From the NCBI GenBank assembly GCA_034508935.3, contig CM067444.1, positions 73,838,607 to 73,902,606 of the forward strand: DNA of 64,000 nucleotides. Direction: 5' to 3'. The stretch's first letter is position 1, and each line of letters begins with the position of its first letter. The notes under the pieces were generated by a model that was not told where the DNA came from, searched no databases, and saw nothing but the letters and a program-made list of their open reading frames with translations. Position numbers and translations under genes: made by a program. The stretch is from Berghia stephanieae. Taxonomy: Eukaryota; Mollusca; Gastropoda; Nudibranchia; Aeolidiidae. This document shows, one piece after another, positions 17,870 through 30,500 of the stretch.

Positions 17870-18555
17870 GAATAACCCTCTTGAAATCATTGATAAAGGG
17901 TCAATTTCTGTAATTATGTTGATACAGATCTTTCGGCAGCTTTTGACATAATAGTAATAGATCATTCACAAAATACCTTACCTTTGGAATATCTGGTTCA
18001 GCTTTAAATTGTTTTCATCCTGTCTATGAAATTGAAAACAAGTAATAATTCAAAAGATATATGTAAGTTCAACTGGAGTCCCTCAGGGTTCATTGTTTAG
18101 ACCTATTCTTCATGTCTATTATACTGTCTCTAATTAGGAAATATTTGAACGAAATGACCCTTGCTATCATAAATGCACAGATGATACAATTATATACGAA
18201 ATGCATCTCTCAACGATCCCAAAGCCCTTGAAATAGGTAAAATTAAAACGTAGGTACGAATGGATGCTAATGGGCTTAAATTAAATTAAGAAATATCTGA
18301 AATCATGCTTGTAGGAAGTAAGAACAAAATGAATAGTTTTCAAGATCTTTTAAATCTAAGTGGTAATCTCATTAGTCCCGTTAAAAAGAAAAAAGAAGAA
18401 ATTTAGGAACAATTCTTGACAGTTCACTGACTTTCAGATAAGCTGAGAAAAATATCTCAGACTAGATCATTATTTTACGAGACAGCAACAAAAGAAATTA
18501 GAGCCCTTATACATTTTATAAGCTAGATTATGATTATTTCCTCCTTGTTTGGTCT
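17870..18555 (+). mobile_element. L2/CR1-like LINE reverse transcriptase relic
   Basis: Conserved blocks appear in order in shifting frames: DLSAAFDIIVIDH (about 17930), FGISGSALNCF (about 17990), GVPQGSLFRPIL (about 18077), TDDTIIY in place of YADDTQLY (about 18180), LGTILDSSLTF (about 18405) and KLDYDYFLL (about 18525). Several stops and shifts make it dead. Both the 5' endonuclease part and the 3' end are missing. Confidence 0.75.
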
Positions 18556-18664
18556 TTCCACTTGAAAAAAAAAAGCAGAAAAAGAGAAAGGGCCCTCCCC
18601 CTTGATTCAATTACTCCAGCATGGTTTTCTCGAACTCCTCGGGACATGCAAAAAAGTTTGAGAA

Positions 18665-18830
18665 AACAGTGCCAAGCCATAACGACCTGAGGAGAGGGGG
18701 CAGTGTGGACTTCTCTATGCACCCAAAAGATACCTAGTTCGAATATCCATTGTGTTATGTGACCCTCAGCAAGCCACCTCTCTCTAGCTCAATCTGCGGC
18801 TAACACCAGACCTGGGTTATTCCAGTCTTC
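18665..18830 (+). repeat. SINE family E (tRNA-derived) copy
   Basis: The head carries ACCCAAAAGATACCTAGTTCGAAT (B-box TAGTTCGAATA), followed by CCCTCAGCAAGCCACCTCTC and CAGACCTGGGTTATTCC. It aligns with the copies near 30565 and 45033. Confidence 0.5.
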
Positions 18831-19574
18831 TAAATGAAGAAACGGCCTACATAATTCATATAAATTACACATGCCTGTAATGGGATATTTCTTAGAACAC
18901 GGCTACAACGGGGGTGTGAGTTATAAGTTTGGTACCCCATTAAGAAAAAAAAAAGGAAGCAGCACACACAAGGTAAAATAGGAAACAGACATAGGGTTGG
19001 GGTGGATGAGAAGCCTTGTGCGTCGACATTTCTCTTAAGTACTTTGTGTAGCCTATCAGCACTCATTGATGGCTAAGACGCAACAAAAGGTTGGAATCAA
19101 AATTAAGTGGTGATAGACGCATGCTTGAATGATCCACAAGTGTGTTGTTAGGTGAAGAGTGAGGGATGTGTGACTCATGACTGATTATTTCGATAAGTAG
19201 CTGTCACTTAAGGGTGCTACAGTGCAAAAGTCATTGTCAATAGTGTAAGGAAAGGAGGATAGTAAAATTTAAAGCTCTGTTCCAATTCGCCTTTTGTTCT
19301 GAAGTAAGTGTAAGTGGTCAAGGGGATGATGGTGGTGAAGGAGTTGAAAATGATGAGGAATGCAGTAACAATAAGCAAATAAAGCTAAAACTAGCCAATT
19401 GCATGGCTCGCAAAGCCTCAGCAACTCAATTCTATGTGTCTTCACTTCATAGCTTGCTATAAGAGGCACTTTTCTTCATTTCATTTTATTGCATTGTCTT
19501 AGAAGTGCCATTTACTTCAACCAAAGCATCCAATTCTAGTGATTTTACTGTTCACTCATTTTTATAATGGCTTT

Positions 19575-20118
19575 AACTCCAAAGGTGACCTGAGAGCAAT
19601 TGAGCTATTCCTTCCTCCAAATGCACCAGCGTCCTCCAACAAGGAATAATTATAATTTTAAAATGCATTATCGCAAAAAATTGTTGCACAGGCTCATCTC
19701 TTCTATTGAGAACAGTGGCAATGCAAACAGCCACAACAGTATTAGTCTAAGATGCTGTTAACTTTGAAACTGTTTCAGGAAAGCTGGTTTTGTGAAGGAC
19801 AAAGATATTGAAGAAAAGCAGGAAGAAGTCAACTATAGACAAGATGTAGAACTTGCCAATCTGTTTTAAAAAAACAAGAACTGCCTTGCAGGGAGAACAT
19901 ACAATGGAATGGTATCTAGAAATTGACAACGATGTCCAAACAACTGTCTCTGCAGAAAATAGCTTCTTCAGTGCAAGCACAATGTGACAATGGGGATGCA
20001 GAAGAAGAGGATGACAAAAGATATAGAGACTGTTCATCCAAAGAAAGCTCAGCAGGCCCTTGATACACTGAGGCTCTATATCCAGCAACAAGAGAACACC
20101 ACTAGCTCTGCGTGATTT
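19575..20118 (+). pseudogene. pogo/Tigger transposase relic, C-terminal part
   Basis: Decayed frames keep the order of a TIGD/Tigger DDE transposase: IELFLPPNAP (about 19598), HYRKKLLHRLISSIE (about 19663), NCFRKAGFVKD (about 19770) and HPKKAQQALDTLRLYIQQQE (about 20037). Stops lie just before NCFRK and after VELANLF, so it is inactive. The DNA-binding half is not recognisable. Pogo elements belong to the Tc1/mariner group. No host-domesticated function is suggested because the frame is broken. Confidence 0.75.
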
Positions 20119-20547
20119 CAACAAAATTGAAAATTCCATCCAGAAAATGATGACTTAAAAAAAAAAGCAGTCCTCTATAACATCATTTCCACCTACCAAT
20201 GCATTTTGGTTGATGCCTGGGACTATATTTCTAAGAGAGACTAGCTGAAATGGGAAGAAAAACAATCTATCCATCTTGAAATCACTTTCAAGTCCCAGTA
20301 AGATTCCAGCCAGAGATAATGCCACAAGGATTATACTGTAAAGGTTATAAAAGATAAATACCTACCTGAAAATATAAGACTAACAAAAATACCATCTCTC
20401 ATAAAAAAGATATCATTTTTCCCTACAAAAAAATTGACGTCGCCAATTCAGCTAAGGCCAGTGAAGGCTAAAATACAAGTCTTGGTTCCTACTGAAAGAA
20501 CTGAGTAATAACACACAAAAAAAAATATTTTAATGTTATGATATACA

Positions 20548-20553
20548 TTTATT
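20548..20553 (-). terminator. DRG1: DRG1 poly(A) signal
   Basis: AATAAA on the - strand (TTTATT on +), about 1.0 kb after the DRG1 stop codon. It is the best-placed canonical signal downstream of the gene, and the mRNA end is expected 10-30 bases lower. Confidence 0.45.
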
Positions 20554-21567
20554 CAATATTCACATAGGAGGGTTCAGCGCCTGACATAAGTATCATCCAA
20601 ATAGATCTACATTTATAAAAACATATACTTAAATAAGAACTTAAATGATCCAGACTGCACATTTCAAACAGAAAGTTCAGATAATTGGATTCAAACAAAA
20701 TCGTCAAACAAAAATACAAAAATAACACACACCCACCCACCCCCCCCCCCCCCCCCCCCAACCCAGGAAAAAAAAAAAGAAAGAAAGAGACTTAAAATCA
20801 AATGTCAAGCAGCATTGAATTTGAAACGAGGGAGTCTACCTTTTCTAAAGTGCTTGCAAAGTTCTCTAACCAAATGAACCTGTGTTAAAAAGTCATTGTC
20901 ATATCAATGTCATGAAAAGACAAGCATATTAGTTATTCATGTAGAGGTATAGAACCACTTACACGAAAACTCTTTAAAAAACTAATAGACTGTCACCAAA
21001 ACAGCAGGAGTAGTTTATATAATTGTCCTTTGTTATGATTGACACAGTACAAGGACAGTGAAATGATTTGAACTCCAATATAAATAGTCTTAAATTAATT
21101 TCTTTGCTTATTTGCCAATTTATTATTATTACGAATATATTTTCTAAAAATTAGGTCCATATACAACAACCAAAATATTATTTTTTTGCTATGTGCCATT
21201 TTCTTTATTATTATTATTATTATTTTTAATTTAGTAAAATAATACTGAAACTTAATTGTACAAGCTTTAAAATTAATCTAGGTTCACATACGAAAACCAA
21301 AATCCTTTGACATAGCCACATATACATTTTGAAAAATGTAGGGTGAGAGCTTCACATATAATAATAAAACAGAGAGACTACCATAAGAATCCTCCAACCA
21401 CCCTGCTTTATCAGTGTCACAATTAATTTCAAGACTAAAACAGAAAGAAATTAAAAGTATGTAATATTGAAAGTCACTTTGTAGCACAGAAAACCAACAA
21501 GTCCATGTTCACTTCGCAACAGTACTAGGATGGATAAAACCGCATTTAAACATTCTTTTAGCCTTGG
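20554..21567 (-). other. DRG1: Probable DRG1 3' UTR
   Basis: About 1 kb of AT-rich sequence between the stop codon (21568-21570) and the poly(A) signal. It includes a poly-C run (about 20740-20759, a G run on the mRNA strand) and ATT triplets near 21210. No competing gene is seen. Confidence 0.45.
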
Positions 21568-24500
21568 TCAAACCCTGATGAAAAAAAAAATGAGATAAGA
21601 GTTATACAATTTAATAAGGCGGCAACACTAAATCAATTTTAAAAAATAAATCTCACTAAGCTGGTGTCATAACTAAGTTTAAATATAAAACTTCTGAAGC
21701 AAAAGATGACCCTTTAGAAATGCAGTGATCATGAATGTGAGCTAATCTTAACAATATCTACTCCAACTATGAATGAAAGGTCTTTTCATTCATCGTTGGA
21801 GTAGATATTGTGAAGCAAAAGATAATTCACAAAAATGTTCTACACTTAAGATTCCTTCATTTCGCTGCCCTCAAAACCTATATCTACTAAAGAAATGTGC
21901 TAACTCCCATTGAAAATGAAGGATAAAGAAAAATAATAATTTTTAACATGTATTGAGTAACAGCGAATAATATAAGTACATGATAAAAGAAAATTTCCTT
22001 TATCTACATGTCTTAAGGGTATATTTCAAGCAATGGGAAAATGTGCCCTTACCTTTTAATGATCTGAACAACATCCTCATCATTCAGTACGTGATCCTTG
22101 CCAACCCGCTGAGGTGTATGTTTGACTGAACTTCCCCAAACAAGGGCACTGGGGAAGAAATAAATATTTATGTCAAATCTGCACAGAAAAACTCTTTTTT
22201 AAAAAGCAATCTTCATTACAGATATTATCTTTTCTTTTTTTCATTTCAAAGGCAAACAAAATAATTGAGATAATTTTGGAGAGCTTTTGGAGTTAAACGG
22301 TGCTCGCCCAACGTTCAGTTTGTTGTTTCTTGTTTTTAAGGGTTTTACTGCGCTTGTGACACTATAAAGTCTTTTCAGCACAAACAAAACAAGATGGTAG
22401 GGGAAAAAATGCAGAATTGAAGGTAAAAGCATCAAGGTAAGACAAGGGGACTGGTTCTAATAGGGAGCAGAATATCCACATGCAATCCATAAATAAGCCT
22501 ATTTTGACATTACCTAAAAGTGCCATCCAGACAAAAGCGAAGTATCCCACAAGGATACACGACTCCAATACTTAAATATACATTATATTAAAAACTAAAA
22601 TAGAACATAGCAGAAAGTTAGTTAAAAGGGTAAAGCACCATCTCTAGGATCCCTCCTCATACCAAGAGAAAAAAAAAGCAAAAAATCTCAATCGAGAGCA
22701 AAGACATATATTGGGGGATGAAAGACACAGCAATAGAAACCTCTCAGCCTACCTCAGGAGCGCTTTCAGTGGATGAGATAATCATATGTAGAAAAGCAGA
22801 AGTGACAAAGGAAAAAAGCCCATTTTCAGTATTAAAAACAAAAAGGACAATGAGAGACACAATCTTAAAAATTTATTTGAAATAAAAATCAATTCTTTCC
22901 TTGGCCTCATAAAAGCATGGTATTGGACTCACAAATACAAATGCACAGATTGTAATTTCTAATTTCAATGCACATTATTTCAGAATCAAACGTAAGAAGA
23001 TTAAAAATATGTTGATAGAACCACATAGAAAACACACAATGAGTTCTTGCCGTGTAACTTAAAATTAACTAACAAAATTAAATTGCATCATGGCAGTCAT
23101 TCTTAATGAACTAGAAATTATTGTTTAAAAAAAAAAAAAGGTCACGGTATCTGAGGAACACAATTTTGTCAGACTGCAATTTGTAACAATGTAATTTACA
23201 TTTCAAAAACTTTGTGAGGTTTGTGGAATCAGAATTCATTTGAGCTTCAAAATTTACACATAGAAAGTAGTCGAGTAATGAACCAAATAACAGAAATTGA
23301 CAAAGAGCTCACTTTTTAAATTCTTTAATAATGGTTCTATGCAACTTGTTACAGAAATCCTCGACTGAACTTCTGCCATCCTTCAAAACAACAGGTGCTG
23401 AGTAGTCTGGAAGCTGGCCTTTTGGCTTAGTGTATCTGAAAATAAAAGATAAAGAAATAAAAGAATGACAAATTAACAAACATATGTCTCTAATTAAATA
23501 TGTGAGATTAAAAAAATGGTGAATGCATTCATAAATCAGAAGGATTTCGGAAAGATAGATTTTTATTTTTTTGCGAGAACAGCATGAATCAAAATCAAAC
23601 CATTTTGAACACCCAATAATATAAAAACAACTGTTAAATATTTTGACTGGAATAATTTTTATAATCCTTATAATTAATAAACACATATCTCTGAGATGCG
23701 TTTCTTCATGATGGATTGAATGCATCTTGTCTCTTTACAATTCTGAGTAACATTCCTTGGAATCGTCCTAATCAAATATTCATTTTCTGCTCTGATGAAA
23801 AAGCCATTTTAAAGCCAGGCGATTTTTCGCATTCTACTTCATACCCATCTATTGTATTAAATAGACGCTCAATTCCATTTCAGTTGTTACTTCATACAAT
23901 CGCAACAAAACAATTGTTTGTGAAATGGCCCAACAGCAATATCAGTAGATCAATACCAAATGAAGTTAAGTAAAACACAAACTTTAATATCCTTCATCCA
24001 ATGTTGAAAATCATCATTACACATCTTTTCCTAAATATGTTAAGCTTAGGGAACAACTTACATGCTTTTATCAAGTTCCTGAGTAATATAATATCATCAG
24101 GAAGGTACCATAATTTCTCTTCATTGAATTAGCAACATCAATACTAATACTAGTAATAAAAAGAAGGAAGAGAGAAGAAGAAGAAGAAGAAGAAGAAGAA
24201 GAAGAAGAAGAAGAAGAAGAAGAAGAAGAAGAAGAAGAAGAAAGAAGAAGAAGAAGAAGAAGAAGAAGAGAAAAGAAGAAGAAGAAAACAATGGAGAGCA
24301 CAAAGGTATCCACTGACCATAACTTAAATTTCTGAGATTATATTTGAGTGACCATTCCATGCCTAAGGGGCCCAGATGGCCCAGAGCACTCGCCCCGCAA
24401 GCAAAGGGACCAAATACCAATCTCCAGTGCAGTTAAAATGTGTTATTAAACCCCGAAAAGTGAACGGGTAACTGGAAGTGTTGGATCTGTCAGAAAGTAC

Positions 24501-27500
24501 TTTGCGATAAACCAACATCCTAACCTAAGGGTAGCAAACAAATGCTACTGCCAGCTTCACATAACAAAAACTCGGATAAACCAAAGTTCCATGGGCTGAA
24601 TGGCTCTACAATACTACACAATGTCTGCCTTGGGCGTGACCATCAAGAGGGCAAGAGGTTCTTTCTGTCATTGTCTCAATTCTATCCAACACCATCCTCT
24701 GTCACACTTTAGTTTTGGAGATAAGGTGGTGAAATATTTCCAAAAGCTTGAGAGGAGTCAAATTGATTTAACTTTTTTTAAATAGCCTGTTGTCGTTCAA
24801 GCTTGTAAAATGAAAACATGCACTTCTGCAGAGATCTCTGGACACCCAAAAATGGATGCATTCAGTTTCTGCATTTAAAAAAAAGGTATTGCACAACAAG
24901 TATTCAATAGTTGAAATATAATATACTTACATCCTTGTAAGTCCCAAGTAGTCCCACATTTTCTCAAGCAAGTCGTCAAAATTCCATTTATGATGGGCTG
25001 ATATAGGAACACAGTGGGGCACTTTGTAAATAATGTCCAATTCCTGCAACAAGAAAGAAATTAATGCTCTTTTTATTGACATGTAAGTATATAAGGGAAT
25101 AGACATTATAAGAAAGGTATGTGATTTTATAAACAACCAAAGTGCTTTGTGGCTTGGTGGTTTTGTTGTATGATACTCCCTTTAGACCCTGGTTTGAATC
25201 CCCTCTGGGCAGGTGTCATGAGCATTGTCTCTGTGAAAAAAATTGTAAAAGCACGAAACAGGCATGTTGTCTCATCCTATACTTTAGACATTGCTGCTGA
25301 CTTGGGGCCCTTGTAAAGCACTTGTAAACACACTGAGTAGACAATGCACTGTATAAAAGCTCAAATTTTCTTTACCTCTATTGAAATCTGGTCAATTTTG
25401 TTGAGTAGATAGATACAAGGGGTGTAAACACGATTTCCTTCGATCACATCAATCAGGTCTTCTGTTGTGGCATCATATCTTAAAGTTATGTCTGCATTGT
25501 GAATCTTGTATTCACTTAGGATGGTTTTCACAAGATCATTGTCAAGTTCACTTTGTGGCACCTGATAAATAAAAAGAATAACACAATAATAACATCTGTT
25601 AAACTGCGTTGCCAATCCTAGTCTATGAAAATGTGTAAAATGCAGAGCCAAAATGAGTAAAATTTTGAAAACATGCTTACAGATCAGAACAGGAGTACAA
25701 ATTAGACCATACTTACGGTATTATAATCGATATTTAAAGAAATGAATAAACTTACTCATCAATGAGTATATAAATAGTCTTCCAGAATCGACGTATAAAT
25801 CTCATATGACCCAACCAAATAATGTTTTATTGAACTTCCAACATGAACTTTTGAGTCACGAAACTATAGTGTTAAAGTATACCAAAAAAAAAAAATAAAA
25901 AAACCCCAAAAAACTATGAATATTTTAAACATAGAAATTGAATGGTGGGTACAATCCCCAATAAAATGCGCATAACAAGCATACCTATGAAGGAAAGTGC
26001 GTAAGAATATGCATATTTTTCCCAAGGTTGGCAATATTGCTGTTAAATCATCTTCCTTTACAGTAACAAATCTATAAAATCATTCTCCTTTAAAATTGAG
26101 GTTCAAAGGAAAAATAAAGAGAGAGGAGAGGAACAAAGTGGTATTCTATGTATTTTATCAACATTTTTTTGGGTATATGATCAAGATGGCGGTGGAGGCG
26201 GGGCATTCCCACTTATGATCCAATAACACTTCCCAAACCCATCTCCATCAAAACTCAATATCAAGCACAATCTACTTTGCTGATCCTGTAGATATGCCAT
26301 TTATCATGAGCTACTAAGCAAAATGACACCATTACAATGGTAGAAATGTTGACATATCCTAACATCATCCCCAAAATGTTAGCCTAATTTTGCTTCACCC
26401 TTAAAATTTAACCATTATGTTAAATTTTAATAGCTGCCTACCACCAGATAAATAAAAAACATGAACATTTATATGGAACATTTCTGACTAGCCACGCTAA
26501 TTATGCTTCACAATGTTTCATTTATTCCCCCAGCAGGCCATATGAAACCATATTTCCATTTATACAATGCCAGTCACCAATTGGGCATTCTTTTTGCATT
26601 AACACTCTTAAAAACTGACACTGCCTATTGTTAGGAGGTACTCATTCACACCTGAGTAGAGTGGGGTAATAAGCGTTCAGCACTACCTAAGGACACAATT
26701 TTTAATGGTGTCATCCATCCTGCCACAGACCACACTTAACATTGCTTGACTTTAGTGACAAAGAGAGATACCACACCGCTGATCCACACAGTAATGTGAT
26801 AATGGTGGAGGATAAGCAGTGGCTGGGTTGAAAAACAAAATAAAAGAAATAAAAATCTATAAAAGAATTAAAATGATAAATAATTTGACTTGCCAGAGAC
26901 GTTAAGTTAAGCCCTCCTTTTTCTTTTTTCTTGAAAACAATATTTGGAGGGGTCTTGTTTAGTCTGATACCAAACCCTTCCAGTTCCTTCTCAAGCAGCT
27001 TTTTGTGTTGCAAAGGTTTTAAAACATCGAGGACAATGAAGATCAGACTGCAAGTTCTGGCCACTGATGCAGAAATGCAAAAAGAATTGAAATAAAATAA
27101 AATAACTAGCAATTATGAAATCCCTTTGTACATAAAATAATACATTTTAAAAATGCTAATTTGGACAGTATTTGTTTGTCTGTTCTTAAGGGTTTTGCGG
27201 TGCTTGTAACACAGTTTTGTCAAATCAGAACCAGTAAAAAGGAAGAAATTGGATTAGCAAACATTTTCACAGAATTACAATTAAAGCACCCGAGAAAAAG
27301 TAAGACAAAGGGGAATTGGTTCAAGTAGAGAACAGATGTAGATTTCAAGAGCATGCCATCTATTTACTTTGAGATCACCCAAACGTTTCATCCAGACACC
27401 AGCACAGGATCTCACAAATTGTTTACAAGATGTGTTCAAAACAAAAAATAAAACTATCAGTACATAACAGAGAGATGATTTACAGGGAAAAAAGTATCAC

Positions 27501-30500
27501 CTCCCAAAACTAACACTATACATTTTCCTTTCAGAAAAGAACTCTGGCAAGGGCCAGGACGAAACCAAGCAATTCTATTTCAAGATAAAGACAGAAAGCA
27601 ACTTAGAAAACAGATACAGGGAATAGTAGACAGAGCAAGTGACTTCCTACAATCATGGGAAGTTTGATAAGACCCCAACCCATTTCCTTGACAATTAAAA
27701 AAAAAAAGGCAGTGACGCTTGGCACTGGGTATAAGTATAATAACGTAATCATTCTGATTTATTTCAACGGTCCCATCAACTGTTAAAAAAATAATAACTT
27801 TTAGGATAAAAAGATCTCTGAATGTTGGTAGTAAAACTGTTAACATGTTCAAATTCAACATTTTGTAATTTAGTGGATTCCACTATTTCATTTTCCTTAA
27901 AATCTAATAAAATAATTTCCACATTTCTATTACCAATAAAGAAAAGGTACATTTTGAGTCACCATTACGGCACAGTTGTGGGAATCTGTTTAGCTCATGT
28001 TGCTTACCTGCAATGACCTGTTTTCCTCTACCTTTGCCATCTTTGGCTCCCTCAATGATACCCGGGAGATCTAGTAGCTTTAAGAAGACAGAAATAAAAA
28101 TATATACATATGAAAAATTACAGTGGAATACTATTTTCAATATTCAGGTTAAATTGAATCAAATATAAAGAATAAGACATTTAAAATAACATTGAGCCTT
28201 GTAACAATTTCTTATAACAATACATTATTTTTTATGGTTCGGAAACAAACAAAACTCACCTGAATTTTAGCTCCTTTGTATCGAATTACACCCGGCACAG
28301 TGGTAAGGGTGGTAAACTCATAGGCTGCGACTTCAGAATACACACCAGCCAAATTGCTTAACAATGTGGACTTTCCTACTGACGGAAAGCCTGAAAAAAA
28401 AAATTTAATTTAAAAAAAAATCAAGGTGTGATAATTGTATCAACTTTGACTTTTCTTTCATGTCAGGATTTTTTATGTTTATCACTAAAACAACTGGGTT
28501 TTTTTCATGAATATTCAAACAAACAAGCAAATCATTAACTTTCACTTTCAGTTTGCAACTGTAGGCTCCAAAATATTACTGCTGCTATATCTATATCCTC
28601 AATTTGTCACAGTTTCATCTTAAGTTCAATTCCATCTGATACATGTAGATTTAAATTTAAGCAAACCAACAAAATTTGCTTCATCTTATATCCAAGTAAA
28701 TATTGAATGGCCAGTCCATCCTATTGCTAAACATCAAATGACTTAAGGTTCTCGAGGTGATTTTAATATGTATTTGGCTGTGTATTTAAACAAAATTTCC
28801 ACGACTTTACCCCATATTTCAAAATCATCAAAAGATTAGGTATGAATATGAAATTGTGCATACTCCAATCGAATAATTTTGTGAAAAGAAATCTCAAATA
28901 TGGTAATTAATGGTTTATTTTAAGTAAATCAGATTCCCTGCAAAATGTTCCAAACTTTTGGAAATAATGAATCATAAAATCAACCTTTGAGATTATAATA
29001 TGATAAAAGACCAAAGAACTTTAACTTTTAACACTTCACAGCCACTATCATAATCAAATCTCCAAATTTTCAAAACAATAAACAATGTTTAAACTGAAAA
29101 AAATATAAATAAACTGTTTTTGTTTTTTTTTAAACCCAAAAAAACGCACCCCCCCCCCTTCCCACAAAACATTTATATAGCGCAATATCCACTAAACATG
29201 CCCAAAGCACTTTACAAGGGGTCCATAGCCAACAGCAACCACTTAACATGACGTCTTTTTAGGGGATGTTACAGTTTTAACACTGTTCACGGCCAAGTAC
29301 TCATTTTACACATGAGTATGGTGAGAGAATGTAAGTAAGGAGCCTATTCCAAGGACTCAACTATGCAATGCTCTGAGTGGGACTCAAACCCTAGACCAAG
29401 GTGATTGCCATACCACAAGACCACATAGCCGCAATGAAATGTTGCCAATATGCATTCATTCATAAAATACAATATTTATATATATCAGTGATGCCAACAG
29501 AAAAAAGTGAAAAAGGAGGAAAATGATCGACGTCTCATCCCAAAGGTGGGCTCAGGCTCCCGAAGGCAGCCTCCTACTAGGGGGATCCGGGGGTATGCCC
29601 CCTCGGAAATTTTTTTTTTTTAAAGTGCCAAAATAAAACTATCTGGGACTAATTCCCATGAATTTGGGAGCATTATTATCCATTCAAAGATCAGGTGAAG
29701 GAGTCATAAAACACATAAAACTTTTTTTTTTTAAATCTAATGTATATATTGCAGTTATATTTTTTGTGATATCACCATCATATTGCAAAGATTACAAGGA
29801 TCATATTGTGTGATGGTTAAGGTAGCAGTTATGGTGTAATAGCAGCAGAGACAGCAAACTAATAATTTAGAAGTATAATAATGCATCAATATTAAACAAA
29901 CCTTACCTTAAAATGTGTAAAAATAAGCTTCGTTGTTTCAACGATTCGTTAAATTATAATTTTGTTTTTTTGTTGTTTTTTTGGGGTTTTTTTTTTTTTG
30001 CGAATGGAGGAAAAATGGGAGGAGCCTCCAAAAAGGAGGAATTCCTCGGATCCGCGGAAGATTGACATCACTGATACATATAGAAAGTAGAAAAACTTTC
30101 CATTAATTGCACCCTCAACACAGCAAAATTATATTAAATTAATGGGGTTCTCAAAAATAAAATCCCGATTCCTGTGCATTATTTTCCTTTGCTTATACAA
30201 AACTTAATATTTCCAGATTGGATTGTGATAATATCTTACCCTAGTATGTGCCTTCCTATAAATAACATATTTCTGTACATACCAACAAATCCTATTCGAG
30301 CATCACCAGTTTTAGCAACATCAAAGCCTTCTCCAGTTCCGCCGCCACCACCTTTTGGTTCAATCAACTCCCTTCGTAATTTGGCTAATTTCGCCTTCAA
30401 CAGACCAAGATGGCCACTAGTAGCCTTATTTTTCTGTGTCTTTGCCATCTGGAAGAAAAATAAATGAAATAATTTGAAATTGAAATGGTACGCAAACTGA

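Larger units (their letters stand above)
28391..30282 (-). other. DRG1: DRG1 intron 2 containing SINE and hAT-like copies
   Basis: Between exon 2 (ends 30283) and exon 3 (starts 28390). Contains AT-rich unique DNA to about 29110, a C run at about 29150, SINE family A at 29166-29434 and a hAT-like miniature element at 29486-30073. No coding signal. Confidence 0.7.

Noticed and set aside
19747-20139. 130-codon open frame on the - strand
   Set aside because: It is the antisense of the pogo transposase relic; the + strand carries the recognisable motifs.
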